In this document: piece by piece, positions 24,090-37,519 of the stretch | Numbering within the stretch: position 1 is the stretch's first letter | Layout: the number at the start of each line of letters is the position of its first letter | NCBI GenBank assembly: GCA_030062745.1 | Contig: CP099847.1 | Span: forward strand, 24,538,923-24,602,922 | DNA length: 64,000 nt | Direction of reading: 5' to 3' | From: Capitulum mitella | Taxonomy: Eukaryota; Arthropoda; Thecostraca; Pollicipedomorpha; Pollicipedidae | Position numbers and translations under genes: made by a program | Notes under the pieces: model-generated | The model's database searches: none | Seen by the model: only the letters and a program-made list of their open reading frames with translations | What the model was told of the DNA's origin: nothing

Positions 24090-24880
24090 CTGCCATGGCT
24101 TCGTCTCGGCGGTTCGGATCGTGAACGTTGCCGAGGCGCGGCGGGGCGCCAGTCCTCCGAGAGGTTCTCTGCAGCATTCGACCGTGGGCCCATCTACCGC
24201 CGTTTAACTGCGGCCCTCCCCGGCCCCGTCGCCGCCTCCTACCGCGTGCTGGCGGCGCTGGCGGGACTGGCCGGGTGCGGGCGGTGTGCCGGCAGGCCGC
24301 GGGCCGCCGCCGCGTCTCCGCCGACTCGTCCAGTGCGGCCGCCGGCCATCTGAGCGCAGCGGCGTCCGCGCGGGGCACGGCGCCTCCCGGCTGAGGTCTC
24401 GTCCGACGCTCGCCCCGACCGCGTCAGAGCAGAGAGTGACACCAGCAGGCGGATCTGCAGCCGGCACGCGCCGCCTGAGCTGCACCCGCCGTGAGACGCG
24501 ACGCCGAGGGAGTATAGGAGAGCCCGAGATAGGCGCCGCGTGGAAAAGAAGATTCCATCAGCCTCACCTAGCATCAGCCCCTGCCCACGCGAGCTTTCAC
24601 TGTCCAGCCGACCACAGTAAAGGGCTGCATCCCCTCCCCCGTACTCTGCGAAAGGCAAACCCAACGAGCCGCGGCCGCCTGCGCCAGATTCGCCGCGCCC
24701 TTCCAGCGCGCCACGACTGCATACAGCGGGCGGCGGGCCGGGCGGAGCCGCCGCCGGTCCTGGCTGCCGACGCCCGCTGCGCCGTCGGGCGGACCCGGCG
24801 CGATGCGACGATAACGGCGCATCAGGCCGATCTCGCGCACCGACTGACGTCTCCGCTCAGCTGATGGAGGTCGGAACGTC
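24090..24880. other. CpG-rich island
   Basis: GC-rich block with abundant CpG and arginine/alanine/proline-rich frames on both strands (for example 24286-24864). No recognisable domain. It may be a promoter-type island, and a TATAAAT at 25069 lies 190 bases beyond its right edge. Confidence 0.45.
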
Positions 24881-25963
24881 GGCTCATATCTGGGAGGCGT
24901 GCACTGAGAGGGACGTTGCGGGCTTGTGTTTTAGCGGGCTTGGGTGACGGACGGAAGCTGGACCATGTTCAGTTGGTCATAGCGATGCCGATGAGCTGCC
25001 TTTCCCACCAAACAAGTGGGCGCATTGTCTGCTAAACGGATCTTGCGTCAGAATGATGCGACTTGCTATAAATGAAGCTGACAGCCACCGCGAAAGGTGC
25101 ACTTTGCTCGGCTAAAGTCTTGGGAAAAGCTGCCAACAAATCACCCTTAAGTCGTCAGAACTTGATTTACCACGTCTGAAAACAAAAAGCGATGTCTTGA
25201 TGAGCCTGTTATGACAGCAACTGTTACTGCTGGCCTTTTAATCGTGTTTGTAAAAGGAGAAATTGAGCCGGCAGCGGGAATTGAAACACGAAACAAACGC
25301 GATTCAAAACTATGGGAATTATGAAGCCGGAATTCACGTTTGTGGAACTCTCCAGGAATTTTCTTGTCTCACATAAATGCCAGGCCATTGCAACAGGCAA
25401 GTCCCAGGCAAGAACCTAGTCTTCAGCTGTGGTTGCAAGGCACAAACCTACCTCCCGCAAACTGGGAGCTTAACGTCGGCTGATCCAAATTGAAGGCAGC
25501 CTTGCGGGTCGTCATGAATACGCCCCGGATCTGATAGCGGAAAGCCCTTGTCCCTCTCTCACGTAAACCGCGTGCAGGGCGTTAAGGCCGCGGAGCTTTG
25601 GTAGAGCACGTCTCTATTTTTGTGCCCATTTCGCCGAACGGTCCGAAAGTGAGCTGCGAGACCAAAATGAAAGGAATGCGACTGCATTCGCTGAATAGCA
25701 CGGGGCGAGGAGAGAGAAGGTTTGCTATCAAGTGGCATAACGTTAACCAAACTATGTCAGTAGGTACAGAACTAATTAGTAATTACTTTAATTCAAAAGA
25801 AATGACATTATCATGCATTCAAACTCTCGTCCTGAAACAATGGATACGCGTTTCCATCAACTCCGTGTTCCTCGCAGAAATAAATGGACTTCGCTGTGGA
25901 AATTCGCTTGAAAATGACCTAACTAGAAGTTTTTTTTGGGGACGATGGTTCGATATATGTTAT
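24881..25963. other. Intergenic, no gene recognised
   Basis: A 180-residue plus-strand frame, 25598-26140, starts here and reads a polyvaline tract through the following (GTT)n. I do not recognise it and see no supporting splice sites. Confidence 0.5.
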
Positions 25964-26012
25964 GTTGTTGTTGTTGTTGTTGTTATTGTTGTTGTTGTTG
26001 TTGTTGTTGTTA
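25964..26012. repeat. (GTT)n microsatellite
   Basis: GTT trinucleotides with one GTTATT interruption. Confidence 0.95.
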
Positions 26013-29000
26013 TATGTTGTATTACGTATTTCCATTCAAGCTGTGCTGCTTGCAATTTAACCAAAACTTGCGGCTTCGCTTTTCACGCTAAAACATATTC
26101 TGCTGGATTCGGGAGTTCTGAAGTCACATCTGATTGGTGAATATGCAGAATAGCACAAGTTATCGGTTTCTATTCGTGTCCACCAATTGTCTGTCCGTTT
26201 ACCCGGAAAAATTTTGCCTTGCTTGTGTCATTGTGTTTATCAAATTCTGTGAGTCATTGGACGTAGTCCGTCACACCTTTACCGCAGTGCAAACTCATAT
26301 TTGCATCCATGCCATTCGTACTTGAAAGCATAGCGTACGATCTTTCTTTTTTCACTCCCCCAACGCCTCTGCTGACATGTGGCGTTGATTTTAAATTTGT
26401 TCTTAAGCATCATTTGTCTGGGGCTTGATTTTTCAAGATGACACAAAACATAGAAGATGACCTCGGAAACCAAATGATAATTATATCAGGAAAACATTTT
26501 CTTCCAAAAGTTCGCGGTCTTTCAATCCTCTCTCCTTAATCCCATGGCTCCAAAGCAATCAGAGGCGGTCGAAAGGGATCAAAACAGTTAACAAATCCGG
26601 CTCATATTAAAGTCTGACCAATTAATTAACCTAAAAGTACTGCCTTTGTATGCTCGACAAATACTTCCTGGAAGAGTAAGGTCTTCTTTTGAAGAGCCTT
26701 ATCAGAAATGCGGTGCCAGCAGTTTTACTAAGGCTAATACAGCCATGTTGGGAAGTAATATGGCGTACACGGGCGGAAAATACTGAGCATCAGCACGAAC
26801 AAGAAACCAAAAATCACCTTTGACCGTACACAGAACACAACACCAAACGCCATATAAAACGTATCGAGCCTTCGCAGTTGAAGCCACGGAGACAGTCAGA
26901 TGCGATAAGACGAATCTAACTTCTGCTTATCTAACTTGCTTGGACGACACAATAGCATGCGGAAAATTAGCTCAATGAAGAGTGAAAGAAACAAAAGACA
27001 ACCCAACTGATAAACTCACTTTTATTTGATATGCAGACGGCCTCACGGAGGTGCATTGTTGTCAACCCGGCAAATTACCTGTGCATAATCATTGTGTTGT
27101 GACGATGACGAGTGTCCTCCATGCGTGTGATGAAAGTCTAATTTCAAGGGCGATGGCCTTAAATATCGGTTGACAACGACCAGTAATAACGGTTCGCAGC
27201 AGACATGTGCCTGGATCCCGATGGAATGCAGGTTATCCCCGTGTTGTATGCAAGCCCTCGTTGACCTGGGCGGGTCATTGCGTCATCTCGGAAAAGTCGT
27301 GTCCCTCCGGAGCAAAGCGGTGCCCAGCTGACGCAACACTTACCCTGGTCAGTTCAGAATCCAACGCAAAAAGGGGAAGCCTACACTCCATGAGGATCCC
27401 GGCGCATGTCTCGTTCGCAGTCTGCGATGAAATGTGCCAGGTTGAGTGTAGCGGCGGAACTTTGTGTCTTGCGAGGGACCTGAGACCATCTAAATATTGC
27501 TTGGCTCCCAACGGTCTCTTGCAACACCTTCCCCCCCCCGCCGCCCAAACCAATTTCCGTTGTACAGGAGGTGAAACATAGCACAAGAAATGAAAAACAT
27601 TGACGCTTCTTTGCACCAAGCAAACCAAAATTTTCCCCATGCACTGAAAGTAGACATCGAAATGGGGAATGCACTATCATGGCGATGAAAGAGCACGGCG
27701 ACTGAAAGAGCACCCATGAAATAATCATGATACCATTTTAGTGTGGGAAACGCAGAAGGAAGAAGGTTCCTTGAGTTGCATGTTGTGACCCTGCAAAGTC
27801 GATGACTACTTGCAAAGTTGACGTAAATGAGCCTCTTCATTGGAAAGATTACCAAAAAAAAACTTCAGTTGACTAACTAAGTGGCAGACATGTACTGCCA
27901 GAGCTGCAAAACATGGAAAGTGCTATCCTACTTGTACTTCACGGCAATGTTGAAGAAACGGAGAGAACTTTGTTTTTGGACTGTACGAGATGTGCTTACT
28001 AACTCAAAGAGCTATAAAGAAAAAGGAACGTTAAGTGCAAAGGAAAATAAAATGGATAATTTAGAAAGTCTTCTGAGCTGACGCAACATTGTATGCCTTG
28101 CACCTACGTATTATGGTCATCAGAAGATGCAATTTTAACACTTAATCGGACTGCTGGTAGTGGTAATAATCTCTCACCCGACGACCAAGAAAAGAACTTC
28201 AGATGCTCTAAGATTTGCCTCCAACAAACTTTCTGATATTTCATTTAATACCTTGAAATGCCAATCAGCTACTTGTTGATTTTTGCAGATTGTGTATCAA
28301 GTTGGAAATTTGCCGCCAGATTGTTTTTGAGAAATGCACATTTTGGCAAGGTCATGTCATACTTGGATTTTACAAAAGACGTAAATAGCTTAATGTAAAA
28401 GGTTACGAACATTATATTTGGGGTGCAATGTTATCTGTTTTAAGAATAATGCCTTAGTGCTCAGGAATAATTTGGTGCTAACCGTCTTACACTTACAGGG
28501 AATAGTTCACCTTAGTGGTTATCCAGCACACGATATGAAATGACTTAAGTGGTCACGCAGAAAACGATTCCGTTATTTGTTTCAGTTCTTGAAATCCGGT
28601 ATATATGTAGAAATTCTGATGAAGAAAGGATGAACCAGATACAGGCAAACGATGCGCTGCAATGACAATCGTGCAACACCACATTGGCAACTTTATCTGC
28701 GAGGCACTGACATCAGGAAAAGCACATTGACAAATACGAAAAACGGTCCCCGGGGCACTACACAAGCAACATTTCAACCGTATGACTCGGGACTTTAGGC
28801 TGCACGGTTATTTTCACTAAATGGCAATCGCTGGCATCCGCAACGAGTTGTTTGTTTTTTGTTTTCTGACTTTTTTTCTCGATGCATCAGTCGGACTTGA
28901 CCAATAACGTTGTAGTCAGTATGACTATATCTAGGCAAGTTCCCATTTTCTAGGGAAATTGGCTCGGATCTGGGGATCTGCGTACATAGGCCGAAATCTT

Positions 29001-29179
29001 GGGAAATTTCTCGGTTGCGGATACCAGCTTCATATAATTCATTCATTTTCGCCCAAAAAAGCTGCCTTCAGGCAAAAAGTCATAAAAGCTTCGCTTCTCT
29101 TTCCTTCCTAAGTAAAGACGTCATCCTTTAGTGGAAAATTACCGCGTATTTTATGTGCATACTTTAACTTAGTTTATGG
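26013..29179. other. Intergenic, no gene recognised
   Basis: A long stretch without a credible gene. On the minus strand a good donor (CCAGG/GTAAGTG) near 27350 follows an open frame (27275-27640). The peptide is unfamiliar and no partner exon was found. Confidence 0.5.
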
Positions 29180-29640
29180 GTGTAGAATCGAGACTAATTT
29201 TGATATGGAAAAATAGATTCATCGGGCTCTGAAATGCAACATTTGGTAAATCATTTCCAGGACGTTATGTTATAGAACAACAAAACACATAAAGGGGTCG
29301 AAATATTGGTACGGAATTCCATACCATTAATTTCGGTATAGAAAGCTTCATACCAAAGGCATACAAAGTTACGCCTCTGACTTAGTGCATACCATATGCA
29401 TACCATCTCCACGAGTGTAGAACTGGGACGAATTTTGGTATGGAACAAAAATTAATTGGACCCTAAAATGTGTCATTGATAACGTTCGCAGCACTTCAGT
29501 CTATAAAGCAAGACAACACATGAAGGGGTCAAAATATTGGTATGGAATTCCATAGCAATAATTTCCTTTGGTATAGAAAGTTTTATACCAAAAGCTTTAC
29601 ACCAAAGGTATACAAAGTTACGTCCATGTTTACCTCTATC
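29180..29640 (+). repeat. Two-copy tandem duplication, ~235-bp period
   Basis: Unit 1 (29180-29414) and unit 2 (29415 to about 29640) align throughout: GTGTAGAA, AATTTTG-TATGGAA, ACACAT-AAGGGGTC-AAATATTGG, GGAATTCCATA, GGTATAGAAAG and ATACAAAGTTACG. Each unit contains a palindromic GGTA(T/C)GGAATTCCATA and an inverted GGTATAGAAAG...TATACC pair. Substitutions are scattered, so the duplication is not recent. Confidence 0.85.
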
Positions 29641-30354
29641 GCGTCAAATATATCAGCGTTATCCCTGACAATGTGCAAATACGCAACACTCTTGGCGCCC
29701 AAAATACCTAAACAGTAATGCACGAGACGAAGCGTATGGAAATAAGAAACCTCAAAATTCAATTTCCTTTCTCAGTTTTCAAAATATCCTCTCAGCCGTT
29801 AATTTGTATCCTTTATGGATCGTACCTGGCATGGTTTTATTCTTTTTTATGCTGTACATGCCGATGTACGGACGAAAACAGTATTATTAGAATGTTTGGG
29901 TATGGAAACTGGCGAAACACCGTATCTAGGGTAATGGCCCGCCAAACAGCGAAATTTTCATCGAAATCTTGGGAAATTTGGCCTGACCTGTGCGATCGCA
30001 ATGGTCGCAATCGTAAACCGAGTAGTCTTGTGTCAAGTCGTGCATCTCATCAGGAGTCAGTCAGTCGTCTGCTGACGCACTAAACTAAACTGAAACAAAG
30101 CCAATGCCCTTGGCCGAGGTTAGCCAAGGTCGGCCGACGTTATCAACAAAACTTGGCCATCAGTACTATGACGTCACCTGCGCATCTGGCACCTGTACCA
30201 TCTGGCACTCCATTTCAAAATCGTTCACACAATCTGTCCTAGAACCGTAAAGGAAGAGTTTCGGGGCGAACAAACTGGATCATGTGAATTCTACATTCTG
30301 GCTACAATCTTGCCATCTCAGTTTAAAACCCCATACAAAGGTGAACAGTTCTCT
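29641..30354. other. Intergenic, nothing recognised
   Basis: Ordinary sequence between the tandem duplication and family B copy B1. Confidence 0.55.
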
Positions 30355-31890
30355 TTAACTCTCGCTGGGCTGGCTTCCGGGAATTCCGGGAACCTTGGCT
30401 AAGCCGGGAATTCAAGTCTCGAGAACCATAGCTCCCACCAAAAAAAGTGAAAACACTTTGGAAAGCCCTTCCTGTAATTAGACGATAGCACTTAGATTTG
30501 TTCCAATAAGGTGAACATTAAGGTCACCAGAAGTCATCTTAGGTAAAATACCTTTGTAGACATTTAGAAACCTTTGATAAGTGGGTGGGTACATGGCCCC
30601 AAAGGAGTTAACAGTCAAAAAAGGCCTGGTTTACCCGTTCTGGGCAGAAAGTGGGCTCTGGAGGTGAAATTTCCCCATTGCAAGCAAAGCTAAGAATGAA
30701 GGAATGAAAATCATCTTTTTGTAAGAGCAGCGGTAACGTTTTCTGAATGCACAGAGGTGAACTTTTGACTAGAATACTCCACACATGCACCTGAAGAGCA
30801 CATAAAATTTTCAGGTATCATATTAAGGCCAAACAAGGCCAACCTAGGTCAAGATATTGACGTCCATAGGTAGGGTGCTTCAGCTGTCTGTCGCATCGTC
30901 TGTGGCATTTCCATTGCTCCCACTTGAGTCACGATACAGCATCAGATCATCCAACTTTGGTTCACGTAACATCCATTCTACATCCTGAGACCCGTGCCGT
31001 AAAGTATTTTTCACCTATGTCACACAGGTATCGGGCGGCGGGCACAGCCGCAAGCAAAAGCTTTATATTTGATGGGAAACTTATTTCGTGACGGCAAGGG
31101 TTTTTGTTTTTGTGAATAGAAATATGAGGTTGGGGCAATAAAAACGGTATAGAAAGAAGGTATGGTGTATAGAAACAAGTTTGGTGTTGTTTTATCATCT
31201 GCGGTTGTACAGAGTGTGTTCAAATTGAAAACAAGCAGTGTTAAAAACACCAATCAGGTCAGCCTAGGTCAAATGGGATTAGTTCATCCTTGGCAAGTAA
31301 GTAACTTCGAACCTTATATCAGTGCTTCCAAAGCACATATGACTACTGATAAGCATCTGAACAAAATAAATCAAAAAATGATATTCAATTGCGGACCTGG
31401 AAATTCGATATAAAACGTGACTTGACCCCAGGTCACGGATCAAAAGATACAGTTCCTTGTGCGAAGGACATAAGAAGCACCAGGGTGTATATTCAAGCTT
31501 TAAAACCACCTAACCAGACCGACAATATTAACAGCAAATGTAAACAGGCCGGAAGTTTAGGTGGACTAAGGTCAATCACCCGGACATTTCCGAGGAAACT
31601 GAGATAGCAGAATTGTTGCAGTTATCATGTTCTATCAATATTTCAAGTTCCATGTCAATCGATGCATTTCGCAAAATGTTATGCGACTTTAATTTTTTGG
31701 AACATGGTTCTCCTTGGCCTGGCCTAGGCCAATGACCTAAGGTGACCCTAAGTTTCAGAAATTTTTACAAAATGTAAAAATGATGTATGCAAAGGTAACC
31801 AAAGTTTTATGTCTCTGCGCCTTTTCGGTTTTTGTCTTTCTAAAAAAACCGGAGTGGGTTCTCATGAACTCCCGGCCCGGCTAAGATTAA
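30355..31890 (+). repeat. Family B TTAA element, copy B1
   Basis: TTAA at 30355-30358 and again at 31887-31890 bound a 1,536-base unit. The ends are worn versions of CCCTCGCCGGG (CTCTCGCTGGG at left, TCTTAGCCGGG at right in reverse complement). The interior matches copy B2 (57326-59018) in inverse orientation along its length: GTCTCGAGAAC, GGAAAGCCCTT, GGTCAAAT, ACATATGACT, CTGGAAATTCG and ACCAGGGTGTA(T/C)ATTCAAGCTT. AGGTCA words are frequent. No transposase frame is present, so it is non-autonomous. Confidence 0.8.
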
Positions 31891-32399
31891 TGTAAAAATG
31901 GTTAAAAATGAATGCTGCTTCAAAATAAAAACACTATTGTGGACCTGGACGTCGAAGCCTTGAACTAGAGTTTACCGGTTGCGTGTGAAGTGAGCGTCGT
32001 GGATGTTCGCGATAAGATCGGGGTTTCCAGGTTTGAACGATTTATGCCCTGTCGAAGAAGTAGTCGTAACGTGCACCATGCATGACAGACAATGAAATTG
32101 GTCCCTAAGAAAGAAAAATATGAAAGGCGAACAGTGTACGTTGTTTATTTGACTTTTTGGGGAACTGCATCTATCATGTATAATTCGAATGTTGTTCATA
32201 ACACGCAAAGTACTATAGATTTGGAAAAAATTAAGAACTTCATTGTTTGTGTCCAACAGAGTGACTTTTGCATTTGCGAATTCCTAAGTCACCAATAGCC
32301 AATTTGCATTACAAAAAAGTTGCACGCCTTTGCAAAACTGAACTTCGCCCAGTTATTAACCGAATAATTCGAATCTGTAGGGGAAAAAATTAGGTGAGT
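31891..32399. other. Intergenic, nothing recognised
   Basis: Short stretch between families B and A copies. No gene. Confidence 0.55.
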
Positions 32400-33330
32400 A
32401 CCCATAGCACTAGGGCACATTCCCGCAGGGGGAGAGGTATTCGTACCACCCTATTCGTACCTCCTCCTGCGAGCTCAAGGGTTGCCCTTTTCCCTTTTTT
32501 TTTATTTCATCGCAGTAAAAGACGATCGATTTGCAATGACGCAAACTGCATTCCAATAAAAAGATATTTTGAGAATTTTGAAAGGGATGGATGCAGGAAG
32601 GACAATAAGACAGGTACGGGATGTTTTTGACTTATTATAACTCCGCTGTTTAAGGACAGATTTTGATGCAATGGGCATGAATCGAGAGCTAATCAATGGG
32701 TCTTTTTTCCACTGGCATGTGCATTTGAAATATTGGGGAAATTCACAGACATTCATAGCAGTTGAAATATGAGAGGAATATTTCTTTAACGACTGCGTTA
32801 ACTTCACATTAAAATGTCTGTTACCTTGCACCAGTCATGTCAGACTTTAGAAATATTTCCATAAATTTGGCATACGCGGCTCTAGGTACATGCAAAAAAG
32901 GAACTTTCATGGTCGCATGTTCATCAGGTCACCTTACGGCCACGGACCTGAAATGACCTCAGATGGCCTCAGGGTGATATAGAATGGTTTTGAGTTCATT
33001 TCATATTGTTTGAAAACGTTTTTCATCATCTGAATTGGCTATATTTCCAAGAATGCTGTTTATGTCCGCCGTGATATGGGATCTGTGCCCGGATATTTTA
33101 AACCAATTTTCCATGACCCGACCTGAAATAAACTTGAGACTGATACTTTGCCGAGCCACATGCGTTGCGGATTCTGGATTCTGAAAATTAGCGTCAAAAA
33201 TGTTTATATAAGACCAAGTTTTGGCTTTTGCCCTTGATCTGACCCTGTGAAGCGACCTCAGATACACCAACAAATTTTTGTATGTTTGGCCACTTACGTA
33301 ATTATTTATAATTTACAACTCAGACATTTT
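32400..33330 (+). repeat. Family A element, strongly diverged copy A4
   Basis: It shows the same order of landmarks as A2: CATTCCCGCAGGGGG, a TTTATTTCATCGCA segment with TCGAT and TGACG words, TTATAACTCCG(C)TGTTTA, GGCATGAATC, ATGACC-CGACCTGA, and TTGGCTTTTGCCCTTGATCTGACC. Many substitutions and gaps separate it from A2 and A3, so it is clearly older. Ends are not sharp. Confidence 0.65.
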
Positions 33331-34561
33331 AAAATCAATAAACGAAGGAAAATATAGGTAAATTGGAGAGAGCAAAAAATGCAGCGTATTACATTACACC
33401 ATGTGCCAGCAAGAATTCGCTAACAAAACAAAAAAACGCAACGAAAACGTCATGGGTTCTGCAGTTCCTGTATTTAATTAGCATCGGGACAGAACTCGGC
33501 CAAGATGACCGGTTACAAACTGATGCGGAAAAAGGGTGCACTAATGGATTCGCATCCATCCAATTCGCATCCAATCCAATTCACTCGGCCTTCAGGTCCT
33601 CTAAACGAGCAAAACCAGACCGTGATTCCTTATTCCTGACCGGCGAGTGGGCCAATGAAACCATTAACGCCGCCGTCTCCGCCTAACACGTTTCTAATTG
33701 CTATGATAAATGCAGCTTTAATCACCGCTCCGGCGCGCATGCAAAGTGCAGAAGGATACGTAGTTCGATTTCGTAATGACCACTTAGAGTGAGGTAAGTA
33801 GCATTCGGATATCTGACAATCTCCAGCTCCCGGTATGTGGAGCGCATGGATCGTTTCAGACGTGAACCCGATGGCTCTATTTATTTATTGCAACTGAGCT
33901 TTATTTTTGTCTAGCGTTGCTTGCACTCGTTTGCAAATTGAATGTTGATTTTACTGGCTTCGCTTGTGTGGTTTGTGTGGCCAATTAACTGCAGCAGCTC
34001 CAGGCATTTGCATAAGCGGCAGAGTCCGGTGCAGGGGCAACAACCCATTCGAAACCAGTAAACTGAAACTGCAGGTTGCATTACGACACGTACATTTTGC
34101 ACACAGCTCTTCTTACGCGAATACATGAATGGCTATGAGTGCAGAATACGCGTCAAATGAACAGCGTTCAATTTTGTCACACCTGATTTCGTCGTGTGGA
34201 CTCATATTTTTGCGACCTCGGTAGTTCCGGTGTTCCCAGACCTGGAGGCCTTAATTTCTGCCCGTCTTCTTCAACAGATCGGATCTGTTTTCATGTGGTT
34301 TAGTTGTATATCCCATAGCAGCCGCCTAAAAATGATAGTTGATTAACCTCAGCGGTGTTCTTAGATGAATGTGGCTTTGCCATAAACGATCGTTTTAACG
34401 TCCGTGGTCGCAATGTGCCAATGCCGTGGAATTTCCTGCTCGTTGTCTCCTGAGAAAGTGCAGAACCGGTTTCAGGGCCTAGACCTAACTCGTCAAATCT
34501 GTGCGCCTTTCGCTCACGGGAGCATTGTTATCACAGCAACTGCAGCGCTCTGTAGACCGCA
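33331..34561. other. Intergenic, nothing recognised
   Basis: A donor-like GAG/GTAAGT at about 33792 (plus) has no recognisable coding exon in front of it. Confidence 0.5.
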
Positions 34562-34758
34562 ATGAAATATAAACTGAAAAAAAGAAGAAAAAAAAATAAT
34601 AAAAAACCCCCCCAACCAATACAAAAAAAAAAAATAAAAAAAAAAAAGAAAAAAAAAAAAAAAAAAAAAAAAAAAAGAAAGAAAAACCTCCCCGCCGCGG
34701 GGGGGCAAAACAACAAAAAAAAAAAAAAAATATGTAAAAAAAAAAAAACAAAAAAAAT
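34562..34758. repeat. A-rich tract
   Basis: About 200 bases of nearly pure A with G, C and T interruptions and a short GC-rich island (34686-34706). It may be a simple repeat, the tail of a retroposon, or a poorly resolved assembly stretch. The lysine- or phenylalanine-rich frames through it are not genes. Confidence 0.85.
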
Positions 34759-37519
34759 ACTTCATTGCTGTTTTTCCGAATCCAGTTCGCTAGTTTCGAT
34801 ACGCCAGCGATTCCAGCTCCTATCGACAGAAATCAGCGGGAAGGCCGCGGTCCAGCCATGAAGTCACCGCCGACAGCGCTACCGGCATCGTCAGCGCCGG
34901 CACGTACTGTCGAAAGACAACTGTGGTCTGACTTGTTCCCGGGGCTCTCTTCCCTCCATGTTCGGCACTGTTTTCGCTGGACTTAGCCGACTGCAAATCC
35001 CGATGAAGGTGGCGTATCTATTGATGTGACAGCCCGTATTGTCCGCCCGGGAAGAATGCGCCCAAATGAGCGAAACAGCTGACCGCAGCGGTGGATTAAC
35101 TTTTGCTGTCGGGCGACGACAGTGGGTGGATTAGCGAACATTCCGGCGTGGCGCTTTCAACAATGGGCAGTTCTCTGAGCGAGACAAGATAATCTTCAGT
35201 GAGGTCCTCCTGTCCTCTTGCTGTGTGGCGCAAATATGTCTCAACGGACAAACCATCCTCGATACGAGACAACGTGGTTGGAACCAGCGAAGGACAACGT
35301 CACTGCACACGAAAATGCACGTTTAAAGGTCACAGCTTTTAGCACCCAGCTCTTGACCGGTCTCCAGCGACGTCAGCACACCTCTCGCCTGTCATCGAGT
35401 CAACACTCCACGGCCGGCGCCGTTTGCCCGGCGTCATTACCCGGCGCCGCTGGGTGAACAGTCGGAATCGCACGAGCCCTGCCGGGACCAGGCGCGCGCC
35501 GTCACCGCTCGCTGCGAAACCAGCAGACGCAGAGCTGGGAACGCCATCGGCGTCCCCAAGCACACCCAACAGCTCTGCTGCCGTGTGCTGCAGTGGCAGA
35601 CGAGTGAGGTGGTCGGCTTGTGACATCATGGGCTTCATAAGGCGACGTGACAACTTATGACGGCGTTAGTGAATTGGCCGTAGAATTACCAAGGATCGGG
35701 CACGTGGGAGTTGACTGCACTGTTCCTGGTTCGGACAGTGCGACGTGACTGTCGGTTCAAACGTGAGGCGCACTCTCACGGCCTCCGCTCTGGGGAGATG
35801 GCAGACCAAGGATTGGCAACAAACGGGAGACAAAAACGCACTTCCGGGCTATCCGTGGGTACTTACCAACTTCCGGGATGGGGAAGGGAGAGGAAGCTGT
35901 ATGGCTAATGACTGGCGACGCAGTCCTTGCTGCTGCGATTCGTCCACCACTAACTGGTGTGAACACGGATCACATGTGGCGAGCTACGGCGCGTGCCTAT
36001 CTCGCGCAGACGCTCGCGTGTTTCCTTTCTCGCATTGACATCTATAGGCATGAATAGTGGGATGACTCTGACCTATACTTGTTATCGCTTTGGGGGAGAG
36101 GATGCACTGCACCACATGTATTTTCGTTACATCAGACCTTACCTTTTGCCGATGCTCGTAATACCCTGTGGAGAGGCTGCTTTTGAAACCTTGAGGTCTT
36201 TGCAGACATCGGGAAGCTTGAGCATGAGATGCGCATTGCATTTAGCATTGTTTCTTGGGCTAGTTATTCACAGCCACTCTGAGAATCCTTCCCTAGAGTG
36301 AGATTCTAGTGAACGGTCTGTCTCACGGTGTGTAGGAACTGTCCGATCACCAGGCTTGTCATCGAGAATTACCAGGCTTGTGCAATGAAGCAAAACAGTT
36401 CTTGAGCAGTACGTCACAGGGCAACTGGCAACCTGTTTTGATGTCCGGTCAGCTTCAGACCAATTTAATTCAGTGGACTTGTCGTTATATACTAATAAGG
36501 AAGAGGCAAAAGAGCAAGCAGAAAAAAAGGAAGGAGACAAGCAAAAAACATCACAGGTGCCGCCCATGTGTCGCGTTGTCACAATTATGTCGCGTTGGGA
36601 GCGGTGGGAGGGGGAGCTCACCCATGTTGTCGTTACAGCGTTACAACGGGGGAAGACGGGGTTTGGTAGGGCGTTACGTAACACTGTCACGTCAGAGAAG
36701 AGAAAAAACAATAGCCTCGAAAGACTAAAAAGAACCATCCCAGCAAATGTTTAACTTTGTTTATCGACGATAGCAAACTAAAAAAGTCGTGTGGGGGTAG
36801 GAATGTTGATTTTGGCCCCCAATATGGATCTAGAACCTCCCAAAGGTGATTCCCCAAATATTTTCCGCTGATTTTAACGAGGGGGACATCTATATACCAT
36901 CTGAGTAACGTGTGTCTGTCTTTCTGTCTTTTTGTCTTTTTGTCTGTCTGTATGACGCCAAATCTTTGCTCCGGTCCAGGGCTCAAACGGATTGGCGGAT
37001 CGGCACGTGCCGCGCACCGTTCGAAAGGTCTCGCAAGCCGCCGGAAAACCCGCTCACTCCCTCGTGCTGCGACCCCCCGTTGGAGCGTGCTGCGCGCTTC
37101 AAGGCAGATTTTTAGCCCATAGGCATAACACCTAAAACGAGAAACGCAAAAGACGTCAGACATTGTTTCGCTCCCGGCGAGTTTTCTCGGCAACCACGGG
37201 TCGTACCGGCTCGAAAGGCGTCAACATGGAAAGACCATTGAAGGGGCACTTGTGTGGCACACAGCATGTTTTAATGCGCGCGGCAAGTGCCACGCGCAAG
37301 CGATGGCAATGTGAAAAAGACGTTTCTGGACGTTCTGCGGGCTATGGTGTGGTGTTGGCGATCCAGAAATCGTAGCGACTCGGAAAAAGCATCACGGTGT
37401 AGCTCCGTGTGTCTTCTTTTGTTCGTGCTGGAAGCCCACAGGTTTCGACCCACGGTTCGGGCGCCACGCCGCTTGGAAGCAGACGACGCAGTCATTCTCG
37501 AACCCCTTATCAATTCCAC
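34759..37519. other. Intergenic, partly CpG-rich, no gene recognised
   Basis: CpG-rich from 34790 to about 35640, then mixed. A consensus donor on the minus strand (GTTG/GTAAGT, near 35876) follows a short open frame (35757-35966) that I do not recognise. A pyrimidine repeat (TCTGTCTTTT) lies at 36908-36950. Confidence 0.5.

Noticed and set aside
25598-26140. 180-residue plus-strand frame
   Set aside because: It reads through a (GTT)n microsatellite as polyvaline. The rest matches no family and there is no splice or promoter support.
34485-34861. Poly-phenylalanine and poly-lysine frames
   Set aside because: They are translations of an A-rich tract, not genes.
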